A stretch of DNA of 64,000 nucleotides from positions 1-64,000 of the forward strand of contig CAWHOS010000012.1 of the NCBI GenBank assembly GCA_963831105.1, given 5' to 3'. The notes beneath the pieces are model-generated. The model was given only the letters and a program-made list of their open reading frames with translations. It ran no database searches and was not told the DNA's origin. Numbering within the stretch: position 1 is the first letter of the stretch; every line of letters starts with the position of its first letter. Made by a program: the position numbers and the translations under genes. This stretch comes from DATFQI01 sp963831105 (GTDB lineage Bacteria > Actinomycetota > Thermoleophilia > Solirubrobacterales > Solirubrobacteraceae). Below, in pieces: positions 45,475 to 54,547 of the stretch.

Positions 45475-46835
45475 GCGACCGCCACGGAGGCGGTGTACTT
45501 GCCGCTGCCGACGGCGAGCTCCTTCGTGCCCGACAGCTTGAACGCCGCCGAGGCCTCCTGCCCGGAGTCGACGTGCGTGACCTCGAGCGTGATCGCGCTG
45601 CCGACGCCGATCGCCTCGGCCGAGCCGAACAGCTCGTTGAGGGTGAACGTCAGCGCGTGCGATTCGCCCTCCTTGAGCTTGACGGTGTCGGTCTTGTAGC
45701 TGTCGCCGCCTGCGGTGGCCTTCACGTGGACGGTGTCGCGCCCGACGGTGTCGTGCGTGGAGGTGCAGGTGAAGGTCGTCGTGAGCGTCGGGTTCTTGGC
45801 GTTGAGCGCCGCGACGATGTTGCGGTGGCTGACCGGGTCGTGCGAGCGGGCGGGGCCGACCCACTGGAGCAGCTCGGCCGAGGTGCGCTTCATCGCCTCC
45901 TCGGGGGTCGCGAACGCCTCCCACACGTCGCTGCTGTCGGGCCGCAGGCTCCAGTCCTGGAGCGTCTCGTCGGGGCTCTCGCCGAGCTTGGCCTTGGCCT
46001 TCTCGAGCGCCTTGCCCGCGCCGTTCATCTCCTTGTCGACCGCGACGTCCCAGTTGGCGGACCACGTGAACGCGTCGAACTTGAACACGCCGTAGCTGAC
46101 CTTCACGGCCGCCGCGAGCAGGAAGTCGTCCTGGCCCGCGAAGTTCGTCAGCCGGCCGCCGTCGCTCTCGATCGGCAGCTTGAACTCGGGCTGGTCGTGG
46201 GTGTCCGCCTTCGTGTCGACCGGGAGGTTCTCCGCGTTGTCGTCGATCGTCACCGGCGGCCAGTAGAACGGGGCCGTGGCGCCCGGGTGGACCTTCGTGT
46301 CGTCGCTGGGGTCGCTGGCGGCGTCGCGGCGGTTGGAGCGCCCTGAGCGCTGGTTGCTGACGACCTCGCCCTGCGGATCGCCGCCCTTGCGGTAGGTGCC
46401 GCCGCGGGTGGAGCTCGTGAGGTTCTGGATGTGGCCGAGCTGACCCGTCTCGCCGAGCGTCTTGCCCGGGTTGAGCTTGACCGTCGCGGGCATCGTCACC
46501 TTCGGCGCGACGGCCTTCGCCTTCGTGGCGTCCCCGGGGTCCTTGCTGACGGTCGTGACTCCCTCGCCCTTCGGCTCGCCGCCCGTTGCGGTGAAGTCGC
46601 CGGCGCCCGTGACCTTCGTCTTCTCCTGCTCGTCGCGGGCGATGAGCGCGCGGGTGACGGCCGCGTTGCCCGCCGAGCGCTGGAGCGCGAGCACGCTCGC
46701 GGGCGTGGTCAGCCCGCCGATCGCCGGGCCCATGCCGGCGCCGAGCGCCGGGCCGAACGCGGCGGCCGCCGGCGCGGCGGCGACCTGCGCGGGCGCGGAC
46801 GTGGGCTCGGGCGCGGATTGCCGTTCGCCTTCCAC
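45471..46835 (-). CDS. Protein with eCIS-cargo-type N-terminal motif, unknown function
   Basis: 454 residues. Residues 45-67 include VLALQRSAGNAAVTRALIAR; the LQRxAGNxAV motif marks proteins associated with extracellular contractile injection systems (eCIS), where it occurs at the N-terminus of putative cargo. The N-terminus is a Pro/Ala-rich flexible stretch; the middle (HIQNLTSSTRGGTYRKGGDPQGEVVSNQRSGRSNRRDAASDPS, then GATAPFYWPPVTIDDNAENLP) and C-terminus (VTLSV-like strands: HVKATAGGDSYKTDTVKLKEGESHALTFTLNELF) are not recognised; the last ~130 residues look beta-sandwich-like. No signal peptide and no eCIS sheath or tube gene in the window. GTG start at 46835. Last gene of the hppD-led run. 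Confidence 0.6.
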   Translation of the reverse strand: MEGERQSAPEPTSAPAQVAAAPAAAAFGPALGAGMGPAIGGLTTPASVLALQRSAGNAAVTRALIARDEQEKTKVTGAGDFTATGGEPKGEGVTTVSKDPGDATKAKAVAPKVTMPATVKLNPGKTLGETGQLGHIQNLTSSTRGGTYRKGGDPQGEVVSNQRSGRSNRRDAASDPSDDTKVHPGATAPFYWPPVTIDDNAENLPVDTKADTHDQPEFKLPIESDGGRLTNFAGQDDFLLAAAVKVSYGVFKFDAFTWSANWDVAVDKEMNGAGKALEKAKAKLGESPDETLQDWSLRPDSSDVWEAFATPEEAMKRTSAELLQWVGPARSHDPVSHRNIVAALNAKNPTLTTTFTCTSTHDTVGRDTVHVKATAGGDSYKTDTVKLKEGESHALTFTLNELFGSAEAIGVGSAITLEVTHVDSGQEASAAFKLSGTKELAVGSGKYTASVAVA

Positions 46836-46865
46836 CGGGCGACCATACAGCGACGGCGCCGGCGG

Positions 46866-47861
46866 CTACAACGCGTCGCCGTAGAGCGCGCGCAGCTCCG
46901 CGCGGTCCGCGCGCGGGGGCGTGAGGTCGAGCTCCTGGCGCTCGGCCGCCGCGTCCGCGCATGCGTCGAGCGCCGCGCCGTCCACGCCCAGCTCCGACAG
47001 CCGCGTGGCGCCCGTGCGGGCGCAGAGCTTCGCGGCGACCTCCGAGGGGTCGCCTCCCATGGTCTCGCCGAGCCGCTCGATCCAGGCCGGGAAGCGCCAG
47101 CCGAGCGCGCCGAGCGTGTGCGGCAGCATGATCGCGTTGGCGGGCCCGTGGCCGATCCCGCCGACCCGCACGAGCGTCTGCGCGAGCACGTGGTGCAGGC
47201 CGTAGACGGTCGAGTCGATCGTGTAGCCGGCGAGCAGCGCGGCGAGTGCGAGGCCGTCGCGGTCCGGGCCGCCGGAGCGCGGCCACGCCCCGACGATCAG
47301 TCGCGCCGCCTCGAGCGCCGCCAGCGTGGACACGGGGTTCGCGCGCGGCGTGCACGGGCCCTCCGCCGCGTGGCCGAGCGCGTTGAGCGCGCTGGCGGCC
47401 AGCTCGGGCTCGGGCTGCGAGGCCGACAGCCCAGGGTCGTTGACCACGACGGCCGGGCGCACGTTCTTCGAGCCATCGGGCGCGCCAGCCGCCTGCCGGT
47501 GCACGCGGGTCATCTCAGCGCCCGAGAGGGTCGTCGGGATCGCCATCGCGCGCGCCTTCCCGCCGGAGGCGCTCGCGAGCGCCTTCGCGACGTCCACCAC
47601 GCGCCCGCCGCCGAGCGCCACGATCCGGTCCTCGGCGATCGTGCCGAGCAGGTCGCCGGCGAGCTCGTCCACGCGCCCGGGCGGCACGTCGGTGACGGTG
47701 GAGGCCGCCTCGACGACCGCGGGGGCGCCGGCGCGGGCGCGCTCCGTGGTGAGCAGGGCGTAGCCCGGCCCGCCGAGCACGCCGACGGCCTCGGCCGCCG
47801 TCCCGCGGCCGAAGCGGATCGTCCGCTCGCCGTCCTGCCAGGTGAAGCTCCGCTGATTCAC
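46866..47861 (-). CDS. Maleylacetate reductase-like iron-containing alcohol dehydrogenase
   Basis: 331 residues, Fe-ADH superfamily. Cofactor loop RIVALGGGRVVDVAKALA, PTTLSGAEMT, and the metal-site segments ALNALGHAAEGPCTPRANPV and GLHHVLAQTLVRVGGIGHGPANAIMLPH, closest to maleylacetate reductases, which reduce maleylacetate to 3-oxoadipate in aromatic breakdown. Starts 13 bases after the ATPase stop, in a run that includes hppD and hmgA, so a role in aromatic catabolism fits, although maleylacetate is not a homogentisate-pathway intermediate. Confidence 0.75.
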   Translation of the reverse strand: MNQRSFTWQDGERTIRFGRGTAAEAVGVLGGPGYALLTTERARAGAPAVVEAASTVTDVPPGRVDELAGDLLGTIAEDRIVALGGGRVVDVAKALASASGGKARAMAIPTTLSGAEMTRVHRQAAGAPDGSKNVRPAVVVNDPGLSASQPEPELAASALNALGHAAEGPCTPRANPVSTLAALEAARLIVGAWPRSGGPDRDGLALAALLAGYTIDSTVYGLHHVLAQTLVRVGGIGHGPANAIMLPHTLGALGWRFPAWIERLGETMGGDPSEVAAKLCARTGATRLSELGVDGAALDACADAAAERQELDLTPPRADRAELRALYGDAL

Positions 47862-47874
47862 GCCCGGACGGATA

Positions 47875-49017
47875 TCACGCCTCCGCCCGCCGCAGCCACG
47901 CGGCCAGGAACGGCTCGGCGATCCGCACGAGGCCGCGGTCGCGGACCACGACCTCGTCGCGCTCGAGCGCCTCGATCGCGCGCTGGACGGTCGACGCGCC
48001 GGGGAGGTTGTGCCGGCCGCGGTAGTCCGCCGACAGCGGGCGCCCCGGCTCGCGCGCCAGCTCGGCCAGCAGCGACCGCTGGACGCCCGAGGCGCGCTGC
48101 CACAGCAGCGAGAAGTGGGCGTGCTCGGAGCGCAGCACCTTGGTCAGCGCCGTCGCCACGCGGCCGGCGTCGCAGCGCTCCTCGTGCGGCGTCTCCTGCC
48201 AGGCGAAGTAGCACAGCTCCTGGGTGGCGTAGGGGTGCCCGCCGGTGGACTCGATGATCGCGTCCAGCCCGTCGGGCGAGATCACGCGGCCCGTCTTGTC
48301 GAAGCGGCGGCGGATGTAGCCGCGGAAGTGCTTCGGGTCGATCACGCCGAGCTCGATCTGCTTGGCGCTGCGCCAGAACGGCTCGTTCGCGTCGCTGAAG
48401 ATCCGGCGCATCATGTGCCGCTTGGAGCCGAGGTAGACGTGCGCGACCTCGGGCTGGGCCTGGAAGACCGCCCGCATCAGGCGCGGCAGCTTCGGGTCGA
48501 TGTCGGCGACCTCCTGGAACTCGTCGAGCACGATCGCGACGGTGCGGCCGCGGTCGGCCGCCAGCTCCCCGGGCAGCTCCAGCAGCCGCTCGATCGTGGC
48601 GTGCAGGTCCTCGCCCCGCTCCGTGACGCCGAAGCGGAACGCGACGTTGCCCGTCTCCGGCTCGACGGTGATCGTGGGGGAGACGCGCAGGTCGGAGAAG
48701 ATCCGCAGGCGCTCCTTGGCGCGCAGCAGCGGCGAGGCGACGTCGTCGTGGATCGCGCGCGCGAGCTTCTCGGCGAGCTTGGCCGGCGACGGCGTCGTCA
48801 TCAGGTCGACGCTCGCCACCAGGACCTTCTCGCGCACCAGCTCCTGCGACGCCCGCCAGACCAGCGAGGTCTTGCCGTAGCGGCGCGGGGCGAAGATCAC
48901 GACGTCCTGGCCGTTGCGGACGTCGGCCTTGATCTCCGCGATCTCCTCCTTGCGGTCGGTGAACGCGTCGTCGAGCGCGAGCGCGCCGAAGCGGAACGGG
49001 TTGACGTCGTCGGTCAC
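47875..49017 (-). CDS. AAA+ ATPase of the archaeal ATPase_2 type
   Basis: 380 residues. Walker A APRRYGKTS (residues 43-51) with the Arg-Tyr variant typical of this group, Walker B TVAIVLDEFQEVADIDPKL (~165), an arginine-finger/sensor region (YLGSKRHMMRRIFSDANEPFWRSA), then a lid and a C-terminal winged helix (RSLLAELAREPGRPLSADYRGRHNLPGASTVQRAIEALERDEVVVRDRGLVRIAEP). Members occur as regulators or in toxin-like systems; role unknown here. GTG start at 49017; a 14-bp palindrome lies just upstream at 49031-49044. Confidence 0.8.
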   Translation of the reverse strand: MTDDVNPFRFGALALDDAFTDRKEEIAEIKADVRNGQDVVIFAPRRYGKTSLVWRASQELVREKVLVASVDLMTTPSPAKLAEKLARAIHDDVASPLLRAKERLRIFSDLRVSPTITVEPETGNVAFRFGVTERGEDLHATIERLLELPGELAADRGRTVAIVLDEFQEVADIDPKLPRLMRAVFQAQPEVAHVYLGSKRHMMRRIFSDANEPFWRSAKQIELGVIDPKHFRGYIRRRFDKTGRVISPDGLDAIIESTGGHPYATQELCYFAWQETPHEERCDAGRVATALTKVLRSEHAHFSLLWQRASGVQRSLLAELAREPGRPLSADYRGRHNLPGASTVQRAIEALERDEVVVRDRGLVRIAEPFLAAWLRRAEA

Positions 49018-49030
49018 GCAGAGCAGCGTA

Positions 49031-49044
49031 ACGCAGATCTGCGT
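49031..49044. promoter_or_regulatory. Palindrome upstream of the AAA ATPase gene
   Basis: ACGCAGATCTGCGT is a perfect 14-bp palindrome, flanked on both sides by GTAACGC-like copies. It lies 14 bp before the ATPase start and could be the site for its own winged helix. No other candidate regulator is adjacent. Confidence 0.4.
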
Positions 49045-49060
49045 AACGCCGCAGTGCGTA

Positions 49061-50258
49061 TCAGCCGGTGGTGGACAGCTCCGAGCCCTCCTCGTACCAG
49101 GAGAAGGCGTAGCTGGGGTCGTCGAGGTCGCGTGAGAGCGTCGAGAGCTTCAGCGGCCGGAACGTGTCGCACATCACCGCGAGCTCCTCGGTGCGGGTCG
49201 TGCCGAGCGACTTCTCGACGAGGCCCGGCTGCGGGCCGTGCGGGAGGCCGGAGGGGTGCAGCGTGATCGCCCCGATGTCGACGCCCTTGCGCGAGCCGAA
49301 CTGGCCGTCGACGTAATAGATCATCTCCTCCGACTGCACGTTGGAGTGGTGGTAGGGCAGCGCGATCGCCATCGGGTCCCAGTCGAGCATCCGCGGGCAG
49401 AACGAGCAGATCACGAAGTTCGGGCCCTGGAAGTTCTGGTGCGCCGGCGGCGGCTGGTGCAGGCGCCCCGCCTTGGGCTCGAAGTCGGCGATGTTGAACG
49501 TGTACGGGTACACGTAGCCGTCCCAGCCGACCACGTCGAGCGGGTGGTAGTCCGTGACGTAGTCCTGGTAGCCGTTGCGGACGCGCACCTTGACCAGGTG
49601 CTCGCCGCGCTCGCGGTGGGTCGTCGAGCGACGACGGCGGCCGGAAGTCGCGCTGGGAGAACGGCGCGTGCTCGAGCAGCTGGCCGTAGCGGTTGCGGTA
49701 GCGCTTCGGGGTCTCGATCTCGCCCGGCGTGTAGAAGGTCAGCCAGCGCTGCGGGCCGTCGAAGCGGAAGCGGTAGGTGGTCCCGCGCGGGATCACGACG
49801 TAGTCGTGCTTGCGGTAGGGCAGCGTGCCGAAGATCGTCTCCACGACGCCCTCGCCCTCGTGGACGAAGATGACCTCGTCGCCCTCGCCGTCGCGGTAGA
49901 AGTAGTCCGCCTCGGCCTCCGGGATGCAGATGCCGATCTCGACGTCGGCGTTGTACTGGAGCACCCGCCGGCCGAGCACGCTGTCGCCCATCGGCTCCAG
50001 GCCCATCGTGTTGGTGAGCCGGTGCACGTGCGTGTCGGGCACCCACTCCTCGAGCTCGATCGGCGTGAAGTCGCCGACGTCCTTGACGCGGCAGGGCGAC
50101 CACAGGTGGTAGAGGATCGACTCGTTGCCGGAGAAGCCCTCGAAGCCGAGCACCTCCTCGACCAGCAGCGGCGCGTCCCCGTTGGCCGAGGAGGCCTCCG
50201 GGTCGCGGAACTGCACGTGGCGCTTCTGCGGGATCTGGCCCAGGCTGTGGTAACGCAT
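49061..50258 (-). CDS. hmgA: Homogentisate 1,2-dioxygenase (one frame break)
   Basis: Opens the ring of homogentisate to maleylacetoacetate in tyrosine breakdown. About 399 residues. NESILYHLWSPCRVKDVG, HRLTNTMGLEPMGDSVLGRRVLQYNADVEIGI and YRKHDYVVIPRGTTYRFRF form the N-terminal half; after one extra base near 49622 the C-terminal cupin half follows: DVVGWDGYVYPYTFNIADFEP, MLDWDPMAIALPYHHSNVQSEEMIYYVDG and ITLHPSGLPHGPQPG with the Fe-binding His residues. ATG 50258 has GAGGAGAG upstream. In an operon behind hppD and the serpin gene. Confidence 0.9.
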
Positions 50259-50270
50259 CAGGTTCTCTCC

Positions 50271-51341
50271 TCAGGTGGTGCTACCCGGATCGGTGACGCG
50301 ACCCATGAACAGCAGTGTGCCTGAGTCGCGGTGCTCGATGGCCCACAGGAACGGGCGGTCGAGCCGCAGGTCGAAGGGCGGGGGCGGGTCGGCGACGGCG
50401 CCGGTCGCGCGCGCGGTCACGACGGTCACCGCGGCGGCGCGGGTGCCTTGCTCGTCGAGGTCGACGCGGGCGGTGTGCAGCACGCGCCCGGCGCCCTTGG
50501 CGGGGCCGGGGCCGCTGAACATGCCGTCGAGGTCGCCCCCATCGCGGAACATCGGGCCGAGGCCGAGGCCCGTCAGCGGCGCCTCGAGCATCAGCTCGGA
50601 GGCGAGCCGCAACCGCGGGAGCGCGAGCCGGCCCGGCCGCTCCCGCAGGCCGCCGGCGATCGTCTCCCAGGCCGTGACGTCGGGCGCGGGCGCCTCCAGC
50701 CCGTCGCGGGCTACCACGGCGACGAACGCGAGCTCGAGCTCGTTCCCGTAGTCCAGGCGGACGGCTTGGACGGCGTCGTCCTCGTAGAAGGCCATCTCGC
50801 CCATCCGGTGCATCGTCGGCACCTCGACCGCGCTGCCGTCGGGGCGGGTGAACGGGCGCGCCTCGGTGCGCTCGGGCGCGAACGGCGCCGTCCACGCGCC
50901 GTCGAAGTAGGCGGCGTCGGCGAGCGCCATGACCTCGTCCGGCTCGAAGGACGAGACGACCCGGTCGATCATGCCGTCGGTGTGCCGAGCCGCCCACGCG
51001 TTGACGACGGCGGGGGCGCCGGGGTCGGCGAAGTCCAGCTCCGCGTGCTCGACCCCGCGCTCGGCGGCCGCGGCGGCGAACGCCGGCGTGAGCCGATGGG
51101 CCGGGTCCAGCCACAGCGCCTGCGCCAGCGCCAGCCGGATCGCCGGGTCCTCGACGACGAGCTCCCGCGCGTCGTCGCCGAGGACCGTGTCCAGCGCCTC
51201 CCGCGTCTCCCCCGCACACCCCTGCCGGAAGGTGGCGAGCGCGCGGTGCACGCTCAGCGGGGAGAAGGCGACGGGCCCCGGCCCGAGCTGCTCGAGCAGC
51301 CGCAGGCCGAAGCCGGTGACGGAGGACGTGGCGACGGGCAC
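50271..51341 (-). CDS. Serpin (serine protease inhibitor)
   Basis: 356 residues. Serpin landmarks: VAFSPLSVHRALATFRQGCAGETREALDTVLG at the N-terminus, VNAWAARHTDGMIDRVV, ADAAYFDGAWTAPFAPERTEARPFTRPDG, and near the C-terminus the hinge and reactive loop DEQGTRAAAVTVVTARATGAVADPPPPFDLRLDRPFLWAIEHRDSGTLLFMGRV. The Ala-rich hinge suggests an inhibitory serpin. No signal peptide, so the target is probably cytoplasmic. GTG start at 51341, four bases after the hppD stop; hmgA follows after 12 bases, so it is embedded in the tyrosine-breakdown operon. Confidence 0.88.
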   Translation of the reverse strand: MPVATSSVTGFGLRLLEQLGPGPVAFSPLSVHRALATFRQGCAGETREALDTVLGDDARELVVEDPAIRLALAQALWLDPAHRLTPAFAAAAAERGVEHAELDFADPGAPAVVNAWAARHTDGMIDRVVSSFEPDEVMALADAAYFDGAWTAPFAPERTEARPFTRPDGSAVEVPTMHRMGEMAFYEDDAVQAVRLDYGNELELAFVAVVARDGLEAPAPDVTAWETIAGGLRERPGRLALPRLRLASELMLEAPLTGLGLGPMFRDGGDLDGMFSGPGPAKGAGRVLHTARVDLDEQGTRAAAVTVVTARATGAVADPPPPFDLRLDRPFLWAIEHRDSGTLLFMGRVTDPGSTT

Positions 51342-51345
51342 GTGC

Positions 51346-52468
51346 CTACAGGTTGCCCCGCAGCTCCTGCTCGCGCTCGATCGCCTCGAACAGCGCCTTG
51401 AAGTTGCCCTCGCCGAAGCCGCGGGCGCCGTGGCGCTCGATGACCTCGAAGAACATCGTCGGGCGGTCGCCGACGGGCTTGGTGAAGATCTGCAGCATGT
51501 AGCCCTCGTCGTCGCGGTCGACGAGGATGCCGAGCCGCCGCAGGTCCTCGAGGCTCTCCTCGATCTCGCCGATCCGCTCCGGGACGTCGTCGTAGTAGGT
51601 CTCGGGCACGGTCAGGAACTGGATCCCGCGCTCGCGCAGCTCCGAGACGGTCTTGACGATGTCGCGCGTGGCGACCGCGATGTGCTGCGCGCCGGCGCCG
51701 CCGTAGAACTCGAGGTACTCGTCGATCTGCGACTTGCGCTTGCCCTCGGCGGGCTCGTTGATCGGGAACTTCACGCGGCCGTTGCCGTTCGTGACGACCT
51801 TCGACATCAGCGCGGAGTACTCCGTCGAGATCGCCTCGTCGGTGAAGTGGAGCATCTCCGTCATGCCGAAGACGTCCTCGTAGAACTTCACCCAGGTCTC
51901 CATCGCGCCGAGCTCGACGTTGCCGACGATGTGGTCGATCCCGAGCAGGCCGACGTCGCCGGAGGAGCGCTCGCGCGGCGTGTATCCGGGGCGGAACCCC
52001 TTGTACTCGCTGCGGTCGACGAACGTGTGCAGCGTCTCGCCGTAGGTGGCGATCTGCGCGAAGCGGATCGTGCCGCCCTCGTCGGTCTCCTCCCAGGGCT
52101 CGCGGACGCCGGTGGCGCCGCGCGAGGTCGCCTCGCGGTAGGCGTGCTCGACGTCGGGCACCGAGAGCGCGATCACCTTCACGCCGTCGCCGTGCATCGG
52201 CGTGGTGGCGGCCGATCTCGTGGTCAGGGGTCAGCGCGCCCGTGAGCACGAGCCGGATGCGGCCCTGCTCGAGCACGTGCGAGGTGCGGTCGCGCACGCC
52301 GGTCTCCAGGCCCGCGTAGGCGACCTCCTCGAACCCGAGCGCGTGCACGTAGAAGTACGCGGACTGCACCGCGTTGCCCACGTAGAGCTCGACGTGGTCG
52401 ATGCCGTGCAGCGGCATGAAGTCGACGGTGCTCTCGGGCGCTGGTGCGACGACGGGCTCGGTGCTCAC
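51346..52468 (-). CDS. hppD: 4-hydroxyphenylpyruvate dioxygenase (one frame break)
   Basis: Converts 4-hydroxyphenylpyruvate to homogentisate. About 374 residues, two VOC domains. N-terminal domain: MPLHGIDHVELYVGNAVQSAYFYVHALGF. After one extra base near 52200 the C-terminal domain follows with the Fe ligands His (LLGIDHIVGNVE), His (GAQHIAVATRDI) and Glu (MFFEVIERHGARGFGEGNFKALFEAIE). GTG start at 52468. First gene of the minus-strand run hppD-serpin-hmgA; divergent from the AsnC/Lrp gene. Confidence 0.92.
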
Positions 52469-52569
52469 GGTCGGTACCTCTCTCTCGAAGTTCGTCCCTT
52501 CATGATTGCGCTGTCGAACCCGCTCGCTCAAGGGTGATTCGTTGCGCAGAAGCTGGCATGATGCCTCGA

Positions 52570-53022
52570 ATGGACGACATCGACCGGCAGATCGTTGCGC
52601 TCCTCCGGCAGGACGCGCGACGGTCTTTCCAGAGCATCGGGATGCGCGTCTCGCTGTCGGCGCCGGCGGTCAAGCGGCGCGTCGACCGGCTGGAGGCGGC
52701 GGGCGTGGTGCGCGGCTACACCGCGTCCGTGGACCCGGGCCGCTTCGGCTGGTCCACGCACGCGTTCGTGGCGCTCTCCTGCGAGGGGCGGATGGCCGCG
52801 GCGGAGGTCCGCGAGGCCGTCGAGCGCCACCCGGAGGTGGAGGCGGCCTACACGGTCGCCGGCGAGGCGAGCGCGATGCTGCGGGTGCGCGCGCGGGACA
52901 CGGCGCACCTCGAGGAGACGCTGGAGCGGATCCGCGACCACCCGGGCGTGACGCGCACGCAGACGCAGATCGTGCTCTCGACGCTGTTCGAGCGCCCGTT
53001 CGAGGAGCCGCCCGCCGCGTGA
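52570..53022 (+). CDS. Lrp/AsnC family regulator of the tyrosine operon
   Basis: 150 residues (ATG 52561 would add three). HTH: MDDIDRQIVALLRQDARRSFQSIGMRVSLSAPAVKRRVDRLEAAGVVRGYTASVDPGRFGW; AsnC domain: AFVALSCEGRMAAAEVREAVERHPEVEAAYTVAGEASAMLRVRARDTAHLEETLERIR. Divergent from hppD; the gap holds TGATTGCGC and TGATTCGTTGCGC, possible half-sites. Probably senses an aromatic amino acid; this is inferred from position. It is unlike the regulator at 2419 beyond the family level. Confidence 0.88.
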   Translation: MDDIDRQIVALLRQDARRSFQSIGMRVSLSAPAVKRRVDRLEAAGVVRGYTASVDPGRFGWSTHAFVALSCEGRMAAAEVREAVERHPEVEAAYTVAGEASAMLRVRARDTAHLEETLERIRDHPGVTRTQTQIVLSTLFERPFEEPPAA

Positions 53023-53065
53023 CGGCTTAGCACCGCCGCAACGCGGGCTGCGCCACTATGGAGGC

Positions 53066-54370
53066 ATGGGCCGGTGGCTTGCAGCGATGGTCGTGGGAGC
53101 CCTGGCGGTCGCCGCGGTGCTGCTGGTCCTCGGCGGCGGCGACTCGCCGCGGCCGCAAGCGTCCGAGCGCGAGGCGCAGGCGACGCCCACGCCGAGCCCG
53201 ACGCCGACCCCGCAGGCGTCGATCGAGCCCGCCGGGATCAGCGAGCACCTGCAGGCGCTGCGCGACGCCGCGGGGGAGGACGGCACGCGCGCCGCCGGCT
53301 CGCCGGGCGACGCCGCCACCGCGCGCTACATCGCGGACCGCCTGCGCGCGGCCGGCTACCGCGTCTCCGAGCAGGCGTTCAAGGTGCCGCTGTTCCTGGA
53401 GCGCACGCCGCCGCGGGTGTCGGGCCTGCGCCGCGCCCAGGTGATGGCGCTGACGTTCTCGGGCTCCGGGCGCGCGTCCGGGCGCGTTCGCGGCGTCGGG
53501 CTGGGCTGCACGCGCGGCGACTACGACGGCCTGCGCCGCGGGGAGATCGCATTGGCGCGGCGCGGGACGTGCACCTTCTCGAGCCGGGCGCGGCGCGCGC
53601 AGCGCGCGGGTGCCGGCGCGGTGCTCGTGGTCTCCGACCGCGGCGCGCCGTTCAGCGGCTCGCTCGGCGCGCCCGGCGTGCGGATCCCGGTGCTGGCCGT
53701 GAGCACGGCCGCGGGCCGCGAGCTCTCCGGCCGCCGGCGCGTGCGGGTGCGCGTCGACGCGATCTCCGCGCGGCGCACGACCCGCAACGTGATCGGCGAG
53801 GTCGGCCCCGAGGGCGCCGAGCGCGTGTACATGGCCGGCGGCCACCTCGACTCCGTCGTCGCCGGCCCGGGCCTCAACGACAACGGCAGCGGCGTCGCCG
53901 CCGTGCTCGAGGTCGCCGAGCAGCTCGCCACCGCGCCCGCTGCCGAACGGCGCGGCGCTGCGCGTCGGCTTCTGGGGCGCGGAGGAGATCGGCCTCGTCG
54001 GCTCCCGCCGCTACGTGACCCGCCTGAGCCGCGCCGAGCGGCGCCGGATCCGCGCCTACGTGAACCTCGACATGGTCGGCTCCCCGGGCGAGAAGGCCGC
54101 CGTCTACGCGGGCTCCGGCGAGGCGGGCCGGGACGATCGAGGCGGCGTTGCGCGCCGCGTTGCCGCCCGACGCTCCCGAGGAGCGCCTCGGCGGGGCCTC
54201 GGACCACGCCTCCTTCGACGCGTTCGACATCCCCGTCGGCGGGATCTTCACGGGCCTGGACCGGTGCTACCACCGGGCGTGCGACCGGATCGGCAACGTC
54301 GACGCCGTCGCTCGCCGCGGCGAACGCGCGGGCGACCGCGGACGCGCTCGTCGCCCTGGCCGCCCGCTAG
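53066..54370 (+). CDS. Secreted M28 aminopeptidase with PA domain (three frame breaks)
   Basis: About 433 residues. N-terminal membrane anchor or signal (LAAMVVGALAVAAVLLVLGG), a Pro/Thr linker, a PA-like domain (GVGLGCTRGDYDGLRRGEIALARRGTCTFSSRARRAQRAGAGAVLVVSDRG), then the M28 zinc site: YMAGGHLDSV, GLNDNGSGVAAVLEVAEQL, GFWGAEEIGLVGSRRYV, YVNLDMVGSPG and SDHASFDAFDIP. One-base insertions occur near 53945, 54135 and 54312. All ligands are intact, so the gene is probably functional in the real genome. CACTAT precedes the ATG by six bases. Confidence 0.85.
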   Translation: MGRWLAAMVVGALAVAAVLLVLGGGDSPRPQASEREAQATPTPSPTPTPQASIEPAGISEHLQALRDAAGEDGTRAAGSPGDAATARYIADRLRAAGYRVSEQAFKVPLFLERTPPRVSGLRRAQVMALTFSGSGRASGRVRGVGLGCTRGDYDGLRRGEIALARRGTCTFSSRARRAQRAGAGAVLVVSDRGAPFSGSLGAPGVRIPVLAVSTAAGRELSGRRRVRVRVDAISARRTTRNVIGEVGPEGAERVYMAGGHLDSVVAGPGLNDNGSGVAAVLEVAEQLATAPAAERRGAARRLLGRGGDRPRRLPPLRDPPEPRRAAPDPRLREPRHGRLPGREGRRLRGLRRGGPGRSRRRCAPRCRPTLPRSASAGPRTTPPSTRSTSPSAGSSRAWTGATTGRATGSATSTPSLAAANARATADALVALAAR

Positions 54371-54380
54371 GGCGCGAAAC

Positions 54381-54539
54381 TGCGGCTGGGTAGGGAGGTG
54401 AGGGAGCCGCCCGCACCGCCTGCTCCGTGCGCGAGCGGTTGATTGTTCAGGCTCAGCCTGAAGAACTAACCGCTCGAGTGAAACGGGGGCGCTGGCGGCA
54501 CTTCTCACTCCCCTACCCAGCCGCCGTTGACGTGAGCCC
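54381..54539. repeat. Dispersed palindromic element, copy 4 (complete)
   Basis: Left arm GCGGCTGGGTAGGGAGGTGA at 54382; right arm 54504-54539 is its inverted copy, extended outward by CCGTTGACGTGAGCC. The centre is a nested hairpin: GAGCGGTT / AACCGCTC (54433-54440, 54468-54475) around TTCAGGC / GCCTGAA (54446-54452, 54456-54462). Lies between the convergent M28 and DUF427 genes. Confidence 0.75.
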
Positions 54540-54547
54540 AGCAGGCG

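Noticed and set aside
47875..49017. AAA ATPase as the eCIS-associated ATPase
   Set aside because: eCIS ATPases are usually CDC48-like with different flanking motifs; this one is of the ATPase_2 type and no structural eCIS gene is present.
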